Of a DNA stretch of 64,000 bases, positions 51,967 through 62,148 are shown piece after piece. The notes beneath the pieces are model-generated. The model had not been told where the DNA came from, ran no database searches, and saw nothing but the letters and a program-made list of their open reading frames with translations. A program made the translations under genes and the position numbers. Within the stretch, counting starts at the first letter, position 1. Each line of letters opens with the position of its first letter. The stretch lies in the NCBI RefSeq assembly GCF_034424375.1, contig NZ_CP139965.1:4588001-4652000 (forward strand). The letters run 5' to 3'. The stretch comes from Paraburkholderia kururiensis (GTDB lineage Bacteria > Pseudomonadota > Gammaproteobacteria > Burkholderiales > Burkholderiaceae).

Positions 51967-53751
51967 ATGGATGGCAATCCGTTTCTGAAAGTGCAGCGGC
52001 TCGGGCGAGCGCTGATGCTGCCCATCGCAGTGCTGCCGGTAGCCGGCATTCTGCTGCGGCTCGGCCAGCCCGATGTCTTAAACATCAAGATGATCGCGGA
52101 CGCAGGCGGCGCGATTTTCGACAACCTGCCGCTGCTCTTCGCCATCGGCGTGGCGGTCGGCTTTGCGAAGGACAACAACGGTGTCGCGGCGCTTGCGGGT
52201 GCGATCGGCTATCTCGTCGAGATCGCCGTGATGAAGGACATCAACGACAAGCTCAACATGGGTGTGCTGTCGGGCATCATCGCGGGCCTCGTGGCGGGGC
52301 TGCTCTACAACCGCTACAAGGACATCAAGCTGCCCGACTACCTCGCGTTCTTCGGCGGCAAACGGTTCGTGCCGATCATCACGGGGCTCGTGTGTATGGG
52401 TCTCGGCATCGTGTTCGGCTACGCGTGGCAACCGGTGCAGGCGGCCATCGATCTGGCAGGCCACTGGCTCACCACGGCGGGCGCCGTCGGCACGTTCGTG
52501 TTCGGCGTGCTCAACCGGCTGCTGCTCGTCACGGGCCTGCATCACATCCTCAATTCGCTCGCGTGGTTCGTGTTCGGCACGTTCACGCCGCCCGGCGGCG
52601 GCGCGGCCGTCACGGGCGACCTGCACCGCTTCTTTGCCGGCGACCCGAGTGCGGGCGGCTTCATGTCGGGCTTCTTCCCGATCATGATGTTCGGCCTGCC
52701 GGCGGCGTGCCTTGCGATGCTGCACGAAGCGCCGAAGGAGCGCCGCGCGGCGGTGGGCGGCCTGCTGTTTTCGATGGCGCTCACGTCGTTCCTCACGGGC
52801 GTGACCGAGCCCATCGAGTTCAGCTTCATGTTCCTCGCGCCCGTGCTGTACGCGATTCATGCCGTGCTGACAGGGCTCTCGCTTGCGATCTGCTCGCTGC
52901 TCGGCATCAAGCTGGGGTTCACGTTTTCGGCGGGCGCCATCGACTACGTGCTGAACTACGGGCTCTCCACGAAGGGTTGGGAAGCGATTCCGCTGGGTCT
53001 CGTGTACGGCGCGGTCTACTACGGTCTGTTCCGCTTCTTCATCCGCAAGTTCAACATGGCCACGCCGGGCCGCGAGCCGGCTGCGGAACAGGCGCAGGTG
53101 GATTCGTTCGTGACGGGCGGTTTCGTTGCACCCACGGCGGGCGCGGCGGTGTCGCGCGCGTCGCGTTATATCGCGGCGCTGGGTGGCGCCGCTAACCTGA
53201 AGGTGGTGGATGCCTGCACGACGCGTCTGCGTCTTTCCGTGGCGGACCCGGCGAAGGTGTCCGAGTCCGACCTGAAGACGATCGGCGCGCGCGGCGTGCT
53301 CAAACGTGGCGGCGACAGCGTGCAGGTGATCATCGGTCCGGAGGCGGACATCATCGCGGACGAAATGCGCGCGGAGATGGCGGGGGCAGGTGCGGGCAGC
53401 GCAGCAGGTGGCTCCGCAGTCGGACAGAACGCGGTTGCGGCCAATGCGTCGGCTACGGCGTCGTCAGATGCCGAAGCGGGGCCGCTCGATCCGGATCCTG
53501 TGCGCTGGCTCGCGGTGTTCGGCGGTGCGACCAATGTCGTTTCCCTCGAAGCCGTTGCGACGACGCGTCTGCGTGTGGTCGTGCGCGATCCTTCGGCGGT
53601 CGATCGCCAGCGGCTCGCAGCGCTCGACGTGGCTTGGGTCTCCGCCGACACCTTCCACATCGTCGCGGGCTTCGCGGCTCAACGCTACGCGCAGTTGTTG
53701 TCGACGCGGCTCTTGCCGCCAAGCGGTGGAGCGGCGGCACAGCCTGCGTGA
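51967..53751 (+). CDS. nagE: GlcNAc PTS permease NagE, IIC-IIB plus second IIB-like domain
   Basis: Imports and phosphorylates N-acetylglucosamine. The 594-residue protein has an N-terminal IIC membrane domain (about 1-370) with LPVAGILLRLGQPD, GLHHILNSLAWFVFG, GFFPIMMFGLPAACLAM and TGVTEPIEFSFMFLAPVLY. A IIB domain follows with the phospho-cysteine C417 (VVDACTTRLRLSV). After a Gly/Ala linker a second IIB-like domain (about 512-585) has LEAVATTRLRVVV in place of the Cys site, so it cannot be phosphorylated there. No IIA is fused, unlike E. coli NagE. AGGAGGT lies 6 bases before ATG 51967. Confidence 0.94.
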   Translation: MDGNPFLKVQRLGRALMLPIAVLPVAGILLRLGQPDVLNIKMIADAGGAIFDNLPLLFAIGVAVGFAKDNNGVAALAGAIGYLVEIAVMKDINDKLNMGVLSGIIAGLVAGLLYNRYKDIKLPDYLAFFGGKRFVPIITGLVCMGLGIVFGYAWQPVQAAIDLAGHWLTTAGAVGTFVFGVLNRLLLVTGLHHILNSLAWFVFGTFTPPGGGAAVTGDLHRFFAGDPSAGGFMSGFFPIMMFGLPAACLAMLHEAPKERRAAVGGLLFSMALTSFLTGVTEPIEFSFMFLAPVLYAIHAVLTGLSLAICSLLGIKLGFTFSAGAIDYVLNYGLSTKGWEAIPLGLVYGAVYYGLFRFFIRKFNMATPGREPAAEQAQVDSFVTGGFVAPTAGAAVSRASRYIAALGGAANLKVVDACTTRLRLSVADPAKVSESDLKTIGARGVLKRGGDSVQVIIGPEADIIADEMRAEMAGAGAGSAAGGSAVGQNAVAANASATASSDAEAGPLDPDPVRWLAVFGGATNVVSLEAVATTRLRVVVRDPSAVDRQRLAALDVAWVSADTFHIVAGFAAQRYAQLLSTRLLPPSGGAAAQPA

Positions 53752-53854
53752 TGTTGTCGACGTGATGCGAGGCAGCGCTAAGCCTATGCGCCGGTCAATG
53801 CACCGGTGACACGCCGGTGATACGCAACGCACTCGCATCGCGACCCACCAAAAG

Positions 53855-53880
53855 CAAACAGCACCCGAGGGTGCTGTTTG
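53855..53880. terminator. Bidirectional terminator between nagE and the cyd genes
   Basis: CAAACAGCACC (53855-53865) pairs with GGTGCTGTTTG (53870-53880), loop CGAG, flanked by A and T runs, between convergent genes. Confidence 0.75.
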
Positions 53881-53902
53881 TCTATGTGAAGCGAAGGTGC
53901 GC

Positions 53903-54100
53903 TTACTTGCCGCTCGCGGCGCGGCGCTCCTTCTGTTGCGTGTCGTAGAGCACGCCGCCCGCCGCCGCGAACAGCACGATCATGATCGTGCCGATCAGCC
54001 ACGAGAAGTACCACGCGCCGTAAGCACCCACCACGACGCCAATCACGATGGCGATCACGACGAGCACGGCGAGGATCAGAAAGTGGAACAGGGTTTTCAT
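53903..54100 (-). CDS. Small CydX-like membrane protein with an extra N-terminal helix
   Basis: A 65-residue protein starting 10 bases after cydB, last gene of the cyd run. It has two membrane helices: residues about 4-24, and about 29-50 which begins GAWYFSWLIGTIMIVLF. The WYFSWLIG pattern matches the start of CydX (WYFTWILG in E. coli), the tiny third subunit of bd oxidase, but CydX normally has a single helix at its very N-terminus. Here it is preceded by another helix. The C-terminus is basic (QQKERRAASGK). The assignment as a bd oxidase subunit is inferred from motif and position. Confidence 0.65.
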   Translation of the reverse strand: MKTLFHFLILAVLVVIAIVIGVVVGAYGAWYFSWLIGTIMIVLFAAAGGVLYDTQQKERRAASGK

Positions 54101-54110
54101 CGCGAATTCC

Positions 54111-55247
54111 TCAATATGCGTGCGGATCGGTTTCGACCTGGTCCGCCTTGACCTTGCCGCGCATCACGTGGAACGCCCAGCTCGTATAGCCCAGCACGAT
54201 GGGCACGAACACCACGGTCCAGCCCGTCATCCAGGTGAGTGTCGTTTGGCTCGATACCGAGTTCCAGACGGTGAGGCTTTGGTTAGGCATGCTGGACGAC
54301 GGCATCAGGAACGGGAAGAGTGCTGTGCCGGCCGTGCCGATCACGCCGATCCATGCGATCGCGCCGAGCCACCACGCGAGCGTCGAACGACCCGCGCGCA
54401 GCGAGAGCAGGCCGAGAATCATGCCCACATAGCCGAGCGCCGGCACGATCCACAGAATCGGGTAGCTGTGGAAGTTGCCGAGCCAGGCACCTGCGGCCAG
54501 TTCGACGACCTGCTGCTGCAACGGCGTTTGCGCAAGCGCCGGGCTGACCGAATGCACGAGACGGTAGCCCTGCATCTGCGAGACCCACACGCCGCACACC
54601 GAGAACACCACGACCGCGAGAATCACCGCGACCGTCGCCACGCTCTTCGCGCGTTGCGCGACCGCGCCTTCGGAGCGGCCCACGAGCATGGCCGCGCCCA
54701 TGTACAACGCGAGCGACAGCGAGAGCACACCGCAGAGCACCGCGAACGGATTGAAGAGCGTAATGAAGCTGCCCGTGTAGTACGAGGTGAGGTCCCAGTT
54801 GAAGTGGAACGGCACGCCCACGAACATGTTGCCCACGCCCGCGCCGTACACGATCATCGGCACGACACCGCTTGCCACGAGGGCCCAGTCCCACGCGCTG
54901 CGCCAGGTGGGCGAGTCGATCTTGCTGCGGTACTCGAAGCCGATGGGACGCATGATCATGGTCCACAGCAACAGCAGCATCACGATGTAGAGGCCGGAGA
55001 ACGCAGTGGCGTAGATGAGCGGGAATGCCGCGAAGATCGCGCCACCGCCCAGGATGAACCACACCTGGTTGCCGTCCCAGTGCGGTGCGATCGTGTTGAT
55101 CGCGACGCGCCGTTCAATGTCGGTGCGGCCGACGACGCGCAGTTGCGCGCCCACGCCCATGTCCATGCCGACCATCGTCGCAAGCCCGATGAGCAGCACG
55201 CCGAGCAGCAGCCACCAGAGCACTTTGAGGATTAGATAGAGTTCCAT
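54111..55247 (-). CDS. cydB: Cytochrome bd ubiquinol oxidase subunit II
   Basis: Second large subunit of the bd quinol oxidase, 378 residues with about eight or nine helices. The N-terminus (WWLLLGVLLIGLATMVGMDMGVGAQL), APHWDGNQVWFILGGGAIFAAFPLIYA and GFEYRSKIDSPTWRSAWDWAL are typical of CydB. It is 18 bases after cydA and followed by the CydX-like gene. Confidence 0.97.
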   Translation of the reverse strand: MELYLILKVLWWLLLGVLLIGLATMVGMDMGVGAQLRVVGRTDIERRVAINTIAPHWDGNQVWFILGGGAIFAAFPLIYATAFSGLYIVMLLLLWTMIMRPIGFEYRSKIDSPTWRSAWDWALVASGVVPMIVYGAGVGNMFVGVPFHFNWDLTSYYTGSFITLFNPFAVLCGVLSLSLALYMGAAMLVGRSEGAVAQRAKSVATVAVILAVVVFSVCGVWVSQMQGYRLVHSVSPALAQTPLQQQVVELAAGAWLGNFHSYPILWIVPALGYVGMILGLLSLRAGRSTLAWWLGAIAWIGVIGTAGTALFPFLMPSSSMPNQSLTVWNSVSSQTTLTWMTGWTVVFVPIVLGYTSWAFHVMRGKVKADQVETDPHAY

Positions 55248-55265
55248 GGTCTTGTTCCTTGCGGA

Positions 55266-56855
55266 TCACCGCGCGGTGTCGTTGGCGAATGCCGGAGTGA
55301 GGACGGTGGGCGTGGCGCCCGGTTCGGCATGGTCTTCGTCCGGACCCTTGCGGATGAACTTCGCCATCAGGTAGACCTCGACGGCGATGAAGATCGAGTA
55401 GAGCAGCACGAAGCCGATCAGCGAGAACGTCATGTAGCCCACGCTATGGCTGGATGCGGACATCCAGGTGGGCAGCAGGCCGAACACCGTCCACGGCTGA
55501 CGACCGATTTCCGCCGTGAGCCAGCCCATTTCGCAGGCGAGGAACGGCACCGGAATCATCCACGGCGCGATCTTCAGGAACCACTGTTGACGGCCCACGT
55601 CCCCACGCAGCGATAGGATCACGGCGATCACGAAGTAAGCGAGCATCAGGAGGCCCAGCGCCACCATCAGGCGGAACACCCAGAACATCCAGAACACGTT
55701 CGGCACGACCGATTCCGAAGCCTTGGCGATGTCGGCGTCCGTGGCGTTGGCGGTGTCTTGACCTGCGGCGTAGCGCTTCACGAGGAAGCCGTAGCCGAGG
55801 TCCGCCTTGTGCGCGTTGAATTGCGCGAGCGCGGTCGGGTCGGCCGGATTGCTGCTCAGCACCTTCAGCGCGTTGACGGCGGGAATGCCGTTCTTGATGC
55901 GCTTCGCGGCGTCGGCGACGATCTGGTCCACACCCGGAACCGGCGTGTCCATGGTGTGCGTCATGAGCGGCGTGAGCACATACGGCACCTGCAATGCCCA
56001 CGTGTTCTTGCGTGCCTCGTTATCAGGCCATGCAGCGATGTTGAACGGCGCCGGCGCCGGTTCGGTTTGCCACATCGCTTCCATCGAAGCGAGCTTGGAA
56101 GGTTGCGCCTGCGCGGCCACGAAGCCGAGCGCGTCGCCCAGCGTCAGCACCCCCGCAACCGACAGCACGCCGAAGATGCTCGCCATCTGGAACGAGCGCT
56201 TCGCGAGTTCCACGTGACGCTTGCGTGCGAGGTAATACGCGCTCACCGCGGTCACGAAGATCGCCGCGGTCACGTAGCCGGCCACGCTGGTGTGGACGAA
56301 CTTCGTTTGCGCGTCGTTGCTGAAGATCAGGGCGCCGAAGTTGGTGAGCTCCATGCGCATCGTGACGGGATTGAAGGTGGCGCCCACCGGGTTCTGCATG
56401 AAGCCGTTGGCCACCAGAATCCACAGCGCGGAGAAGTTCGAACCGAACGCCACAAGGTACGTGACGATCAGGTGCTTGCCTTTGGAAAGCTGCTTCCAGC
56501 CAAACACCATGAGGCCGATGAAGGTCGACTCCATGAAGAACGCCATCAGGCCTTCAATGGCGAGCGGCGCACCGAAGATGTCGCCGACGAAGCCCGAGTA
56601 GAACGACCAGTTCGTGCCGAACTCGAACTCCATCGTGAGACCCGTCGCGACGCCGAGCGCGAAGTTGATGAGAAACAGCTTTCCCCAGAATTCCGTCATC
56701 TGCCGGTAGATGGGTTTGCCGGTGATCACGTAGACGGTTTCCATGGCCGCCAGCATGAACGACATCCCCAACGTCAGCGGGACGAACAGAAAGTGGTAAA
56801 GCGCGGTGGCGGCGAACTGGATTCGCGATAGCTCAACCACGGTATCGTTGATCAT
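55266..56855 (-). CDS. cydA: Cytochrome bd ubiquinol oxidase subunit I
   Basis: Heme-bearing quinol-oxidising subunit, 529 residues. It shows the heme and quinol motifs RIQFAATALYHFLFVPLTLGM (His ligand of heme b595), GWLTAEIGRQPWTVFGLLPTW (GRQPW) and a long Q-loop between helices 6 and 7, which fits the long-loop (E. coli-like) subfamily. It encodes a high-affinity oxidase for low oxygen. The start ATG 56855 follows a short hairpin that holds the ribosome binding site. Confidence 0.98.
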   Translation of the reverse strand: MINDTVVELSRIQFAATALYHFLFVPLTLGMSFMLAAMETVYVITGKPIYRQMTEFWGKLFLINFALGVATGLTMEFEFGTNWSFYSGFVGDIFGAPLAIEGLMAFFMESTFIGLMVFGWKQLSKGKHLIVTYLVAFGSNFSALWILVANGFMQNPVGATFNPVTMRMELTNFGALIFSNDAQTKFVHTSVAGYVTAAIFVTAVSAYYLARKRHVELAKRSFQMASIFGVLSVAGVLTLGDALGFVAAQAQPSKLASMEAMWQTEPAPAPFNIAAWPDNEARKNTWALQVPYVLTPLMTHTMDTPVPGVDQIVADAAKRIKNGIPAVNALKVLSSNPADPTALAQFNAHKADLGYGFLVKRYAAGQDTANATDADIAKASESVVPNVFWMFWVFRLMVALGLLMLAYFVIAVILSLRGDVGRQQWFLKIAPWMIPVPFLACEMGWLTAEIGRQPWTVFGLLPTWMSASSHSVGYMTFSLIGFVLLYSIFIAVEVYLMAKFIRKGPDEDHAEPGATPTVLTPAFANDTAR

Positions 56856-56871
56856 TTGACACTCCAGTCAA
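56856..56871 (-). promoter_or_regulatory. Shine-Dalgarno hairpin directly before cydA
   Basis: TTGAC-N6-GTCAA flanks a loop with TGGAGT, the only ribosome binding site, immediately before ATG 56855 on the minus strand. The 5-bp stem could expose or hide the site. The same repeat also resembles an FNR box, but with 6 rather than 4 central bases. Confidence 0.4.
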
Positions 56872-57217
56872 GGCGATTTGAAGCGGTTGCGGGGTGGGCT
56901 GCTATGTGCGGGCGCCTCGACGTGAAGCGCTGTCGCGTGTGGCTGCTGTTGCGTGTGGCATAAGGTCGCGAACATGCAGTGCCTACCCTCTGGTCTTGTT
57001 TCTATGACGAGCAGAATCATCTTTGTGCGACTTCCCGCCGGCCGTGCGTGTGGCCGGATTGCCCCGCTGCGCCTGCCGTAGCAGGCGGTGGTGCGATCCG
57101 ATGCCATGTCCTCCTCGGCAATTTCCCTAAGGCCGGTGTGGACATATCGATGATAAGAAGTTCGTGATGCCCGGTTTTTGTCGCAGGTCAAAACAGCCGT
57201 CTCATGCGAGCCGCATG
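56872..57217 (-). other. Leader region between cydC and cydA
   Basis: About 360 bases between the cydC stop and the cydA start. A possible 79-codon leader ORF starts at ATG 57107 after GAGGAGG and stops 12 bases before cydA (stop at 56868-56870). It has no recognisable protein pattern. No clear promoter or FNR box was found here. Confidence 0.3.
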
Positions 57218-59053
57218 TCAGACGTCTTGCGCGGCGGCCTGAAGGCCGTCGTTGCGCAGGAGCGTGGAGAAGCCGCCGTCGCGCGCGAGCAGCGTTTGCG
57301 CAGCGCCCTGTTCGACGATGCGCCCTTCGTCCAGCACGATCACTTCGTCCACCAGCCCCGAGAGCGCTGACAGCCGGTGCGTGATGAGCAGCACCGTGCG
57401 CCCTTCCATGAGCTGCATGATGGAGCGCAGCAAGTCGGCTTCGGTGGCCGTGTCGAGGCCTTCCGTGGGTTCGTCGAGAATCAGGATGGGCGCGTCGCGC
57501 AGCAGGCCGCGCGCGACCGCGAGGCGGCGCGCCTGGCCGCCCGACAGGCGCGTGCCCGCTTCGCCGATCTCGGTGTCGAGCCCCTGCGGCAAGCTCCGGA
57601 TGAAGTCGTGCAACTGCGCGGCGCGGCAGGCGGCTTCGAGCGCGGCTTCATCGGCGTCGGGGCGAGCGAGCAGCAGGTTTTCGCGGATCGTCGCGTTGAA
57701 GAGATAGGTGTCCTGCGCCACCACCGCGATGCGCGCACGCAGGTCGGTGGCCGCGGCCTCGCGCAGTTCGACGCCGCCCAGCGTGATGCTGCCTTGCTGG
57801 TAGTCCCAGAAGCGCAACAGCAGGTTCGCGATGCTGCTCTTGCCCGCACCGCTTCCGCCCACGATGGCGAGGCGCCGTCCCGCGGGCAGGTCAAATGAGA
57901 GGTCGTGCAGCGCGGCGCGGTCCGCGTCGGGATAGCGCATGCCGACGTGCGTGAATCGCAGGTCGTTGGCCGCCGTGAGCGGCGTGGCGCTCGCCGGATC
58001 GCGCACGGCGGGCTGCGCGTCGGCAAGCGCGAAGATGCGCCGCGCGGCGGCGAGGCTCTCGCCCAGCATCTGCATGGCGAGCGGCAGCGGCACCACGGCC
58101 TCGAAGCTCGCGAGCACGAAGAGCGCGAGCATCGCGAGGTCGGCGGGCGGCAGCGTGCCGGCGCTCACGCGCGGAATGGCGATCAGGAGCGCACCCCACA
58201 TCGCAAGCGACGCCGCTGCGGACAGGGCCGCCTGCGCGATGGCCTTGATGTCGTTGAGCTTGACCTGCGTATCGAGCAGGGCGCCGGAGAGGTGCTCGAT
58301 ACGTTGTGCGTGGCCTTCCGCCGCACCGTACACGCGTAGCTCGGCGAGCCCCTGGAGGTCGTCGACGATGGCGTCCTGCAACTGGGCGCGCTGCGCGATG
58401 CCGGTGGCCGCCGGGCCGCTCGCACGCCGATAGACGAGCGCGGGCAGCACGACGCCCGCAAGTGCGAGAAAGACGAGCGTGACGAATGCCACAGCCACGT
58501 CGAATGCCGCCATCGTCGCGACGATCAGCAGGGCGCCGAGTGCGCCGGTCGCCATCGGCAGGATCACGCGCAGGTAGACGTGGTTCAGGCTTTCGATGTC
58601 GGCGTGGATGCGCGTGAGCAGGTCGGCGCCTCGCGTGTGCTGGAGACACGCCGGCGCGAGCGGTTCGATGCGTTCGTAGAACCAGACGCGCAGCTTTGCG
58701 AGCAGGCGGAAGGTGGCTTCGTGTGTGACGAGCCGCTCGATGTAGCGGCCGCCCGTGCGCACGATGGCGCAGGCGCGAATGAGTGCTGCCGGCGTGAAGT
58801 AGTCGAAGACGACGTGGTTGATTCCGGCGAGCGCCATCGAGGCGATGAACCAGCCCGAGATCGCCATGAGCGCGACGTTGCCGACCAGCGTGACGAACGA
58901 CACGGCGATGCCGGCCGCCATCCATTTCCAGTACGGACGAAAGAGCGTGACGAGGCGTATGAGATCGGCGCGGGCGGTGACCGTGTCGGTTGCGTCGCGG
59001 CGGTTGGCGAGGTGCATGCGCGCAGCCATCGTGTGCGGTGTTTTCGTCGTCAT
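57218..59053 (-). CDS. cydC: ABC exporter CydC for bd oxidase assembly
   Basis: Half of the heterodimeric CydDC exporter, which moves cysteine/glutathione to the periplasm and is required for bd oxidase assembly. The 611-residue protein has an N-terminal six-helix transmembrane domain and a C-terminal ATPase with Walker A GGSGAGKSS, Q-loop VVAQDTYLF, signature LSGGQARRLA and Walker B ILILDEPTEG. ATG 59053 overlaps the cydD stop (ATGA); an open frame reaches further upstream. Confidence 0.93.
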   Translation of the reverse strand: MTTKTPHTMAARMHLANRRDATDTVTARADLIRLVTLFRPYWKWMAAGIAVSFVTLVGNVALMAISGWFIASMALAGINHVVFDYFTPAALIRACAIVRTGGRYIERLVTHEATFRLLAKLRVWFYERIEPLAPACLQHTRGADLLTRIHADIESLNHVYLRVILPMATGALGALLIVATMAAFDVAVAFVTLVFLALAGVVLPALVYRRASGPAATGIAQRAQLQDAIVDDLQGLAELRVYGAAEGHAQRIEHLSGALLDTQVKLNDIKAIAQAALSAAASLAMWGALLIAIPRVSAGTLPPADLAMLALFVLASFEAVVPLPLAMQMLGESLAAARRIFALADAQPAVRDPASATPLTAANDLRFTHVGMRYPDADRAALHDLSFDLPAGRRLAIVGGSGAGKSSIANLLLRFWDYQQGSITLGGVELREAAATDLRARIAVVAQDTYLFNATIRENLLLARPDADEAALEAACRAAQLHDFIRSLPQGLDTEIGEAGTRLSGGQARRLAVARGLLRDAPILILDEPTEGLDTATEADLLRSIMQLMEGRTVLLITHRLSALSGLVDEVIVLDEGRIVEQGAAQTLLARDGGFSTLLRNDGLQAAAQDV

Positions 59054-60828
59054 GCCTTCACCTCGCTGCACGAGGCGGCTTCGTCCGCGCCTGAGCCGAT
59101 CAGCTGGCGATACAGGCCGTGCTCCGCGAGCAACGCCTCGTGCGTTCCGCTTTGCGCGACCTTGCCGCCGTCCAGCACCACGATGTGGTCGGCCAGTCGC
59201 GCCGTGGCGGGCCGGTGCGCCACGAGCAGCACCGTGCGGCCACGCGCGAGCCGGCGCAGGGCTTCGTGGATGTGTGTCTGCGTCGCGGAGTCGAGGTGGG
59301 CCGTGGGCTCGTCGAGCAGCAGCACGGGGGCATCTTTCAGGAAGGCGCGCGCGAGTGCGAGGCGTTGGATCTGGCCGCCGGAAAGGCCGGCGCCGCGTTC
59401 GCCGAGCGGCGTGTCGTAGCCGTTCGGGAGCGCCATGATGAAGTCGTCGGCGCCCGCCTGTTGCGCGGCCGCGCGTACGGCGTCGAAGGATGCAGCCGGA
59501 TTCGCGATCTGGATGTTGTCGCGCACGCTGCCGAGGAACACGTGCGCGCGTTGCGGCACCCACGCCACCTGTTCGAGCCAGCTTGCCGGGTCGACCTCCG
59601 CGAGCGGCTGTCCGTTGACGCGAATGCTGCCTTGCTGGTTCGCGACGAAGCCGAGCAGCAGGTTCAGCACTGTGCTCTTGCCTGCCCCGCTCGGGCCGAC
59701 CAGCGCGGTAATACGTCCGGATTCGAGTGCGAAGCTCACGCGGTCGAGCGCCGGCTGGTTCGCGTCATAGGCGAACGAGACCGCATCGAACGCGATGCCG
59801 TATTCCTTCGCTGCGGCGAGCGGCACGCGCGCGGCGTGGGCGTCCGGTTGCGGCGTATCGAGAATGGCCGCGATGTGCTCGACGGCGCCGATCGCCTCCA
59901 TGCGAGCGTGATAGTGCGTGCCGAGCGTGCGCAGCGGCAGGTAGAACTCGGGCGCGAGCAGCAGCACGAGGAACGCCGGCTGGAAATGCACCTTGCCGTA
60001 GAGCAGGTTGAAACCGATCAGCACGGCCACCATCGCGATGCTCACCGTCGAGAGAAACTCCAGCACGACCGCGGAGAGGAACGCGATGCGCAGCACCTGC
60101 ATCGTGCTCTGCCGATACGTTTCCGAGAGGCGTGCCACCACTTGCGCCTCGCGCCGGCTCGCGTTGAAGAGCTTGAGCGTGGTGAGACCCTGCAGCGTGT
60201 CGAGAAACCGCGCGGCGAGGCGCGTCAGCTGATGCCATTGGCGCTGGTTCATTTCCACCGAACGCTTGCCCACCAGGATCATGAACACGGGGATGAGCGG
60301 CGCGGTGAGCGTGAGGACGAGGCCGGACACCCAATCGATGGGAAACACGACCACGAGGATCGCGATGGGCAGCATCGAAGTGAGCGCGCGATTCGGCAGC
60401 CAGCGGGCGTAGTAGCCCTCAAGCACGTCGATGCCGGTTACGGCGCGGCTCGCCAGCGCGCCGGTTGCCTCGCCCTTGAGCCACGCCGGACCCAGCGCGT
60501 GAATCTTGCGCACGAGTTCGGCGCGCAGTTCGCCGCGCACCTTGGCCGCCGCGCGGAAGGCGATGCGCTCCGAAGCCAGCGTGAGCGCGAAGCGGGCGGC
60601 GAACACGGGCAACATGGCGGCGAGCGCGAGCCACACGTCGCCGAGCGCCCCGCCTTGCACGATGACGGCGTTGACCGTCCATGCAAGCAGCGCTGACGAC
60701 ACGATCACGAGCAGACCGGCGGCAAGGCCGGCGGCCACGGCGAGACGAAGGCCGCCGCGCGCGGAGCCGGTGCGGCGCGCGAGCCAGGCGTCGAGAGTCT
60801 TGTTCAGGTGCGGTGAGGCGGGCGTCAT
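59050..60828 (-). CDS. cydD: ABC exporter CydD for bd oxidase assembly
   Basis: Partner of CydC, 592 residues. The transmembrane domain has VFMILVGKRSVEMNQRQWHQLTRLAARFLDTLQGLTTLKLFNA, a CydD hallmark. The ATPase has Walker A GPSGAGKST, Q-loop WVPQRAHVF, signature LSGGQIQRLALA and Walker B LLLDEPTAHLD. It is first gene of the cyd run, with an FNR/Anr-like box about 100 bases upstream. Confidence 0.95.
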   Translation of the reverse strand: MTPASPHLNKTLDAWLARRTGSARGGLRLAVAAGLAAGLLVIVSSALLAWTVNAVIVQGGALGDVWLALAAMLPVFAARFALTLASERIAFRAAAKVRGELRAELVRKIHALGPAWLKGEATGALASRAVTGIDVLEGYYARWLPNRALTSMLPIAILVVVFPIDWVSGLVLTLTAPLIPVFMILVGKRSVEMNQRQWHQLTRLAARFLDTLQGLTTLKLFNASRREAQVVARLSETYRQSTMQVLRIAFLSAVVLEFLSTVSIAMVAVLIGFNLLYGKVHFQPAFLVLLLAPEFYLPLRTLGTHYHARMEAIGAVEHIAAILDTPQPDAHAARVPLAAAKEYGIAFDAVSFAYDANQPALDRVSFALESGRITALVGPSGAGKSTVLNLLLGFVANQQGSIRVNGQPLAEVDPASWLEQVAWVPQRAHVFLGSVRDNIQIANPAASFDAVRAAAQQAGADDFIMALPNGYDTPLGERGAGLSGGQIQRLALARAFLKDAPVLLLDEPTAHLDSATQTHIHEALRRLARGRTVLLVAHRPATARLADHIVVLDGGKVAQSGTHEALLAEHGLYRQLIGSGADEAASCSEVKA

Positions 60829-60924
60829 AGGGAAGCGCGAAGGGCGCGCCGGGCGGCGCAGCGTCTGCGGCCCGGCATGCGGTGGGTGATGGGGCTTTTT
60901 TTAACCCGAACCGCGTTCTGAAGC

Positions 60925-60938
60925 GTGATTTAGGTCAA
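60925..60938 (-). promoter_or_regulatory. FNR/Anr-type box upstream of cydD
   Basis: On the minus strand TTGAC-CTAA-ATCAC matches the FNR/Anr consensus TTGAT-N4-ATCAA at 8 of 10 positions. It is centred about 103 bases before the cydD start. Oxygen-dependent control of a cyd operon by an FNR-type protein is expected. The rest of the 60829-61157 gap has no gene. Confidence 0.55.
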
Positions 60939-61065
60939 GCGACCTTCAGTTCGCGCTTGCAAGGCGTCGGCGCGGAGGCGGACGCAGATTCTATCGTCGC
61001 CGGATCGCCATTTCCGGCTTGTGATGATTTGTCGCAGAAGAGCGGAGACCCGGCACGAAGGCGCA

Positions 61066-61099
61066 AAAAAGCCCGCTGCCTGTTCGGGCAGCGGGCTTC
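61066..61099 (-). terminator. Intrinsic terminator after rpoH
   Basis: On the minus strand GCCCGCTGCC (61097-61088), loop CGAACA, GGCAGCGGGC (61081-61072), then six T (61071-61066). It lies about 60 bases after the rpoH stop. Confidence 0.9.
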
Positions 61100-61157
61100 T
61101 GGAAACTATGGCGGAAGGGCGACAGCCGTGGATAACCGCGGCCGCCGTCAAGCTCGG

Positions 61158-62093
<936 letters not shown>

Positions 62094-62148
62094 GGATGAG
62101 AACTCCTGTGGGTTCTTGCAAAGTCAGACTTCGACTGTACGGTGCATG

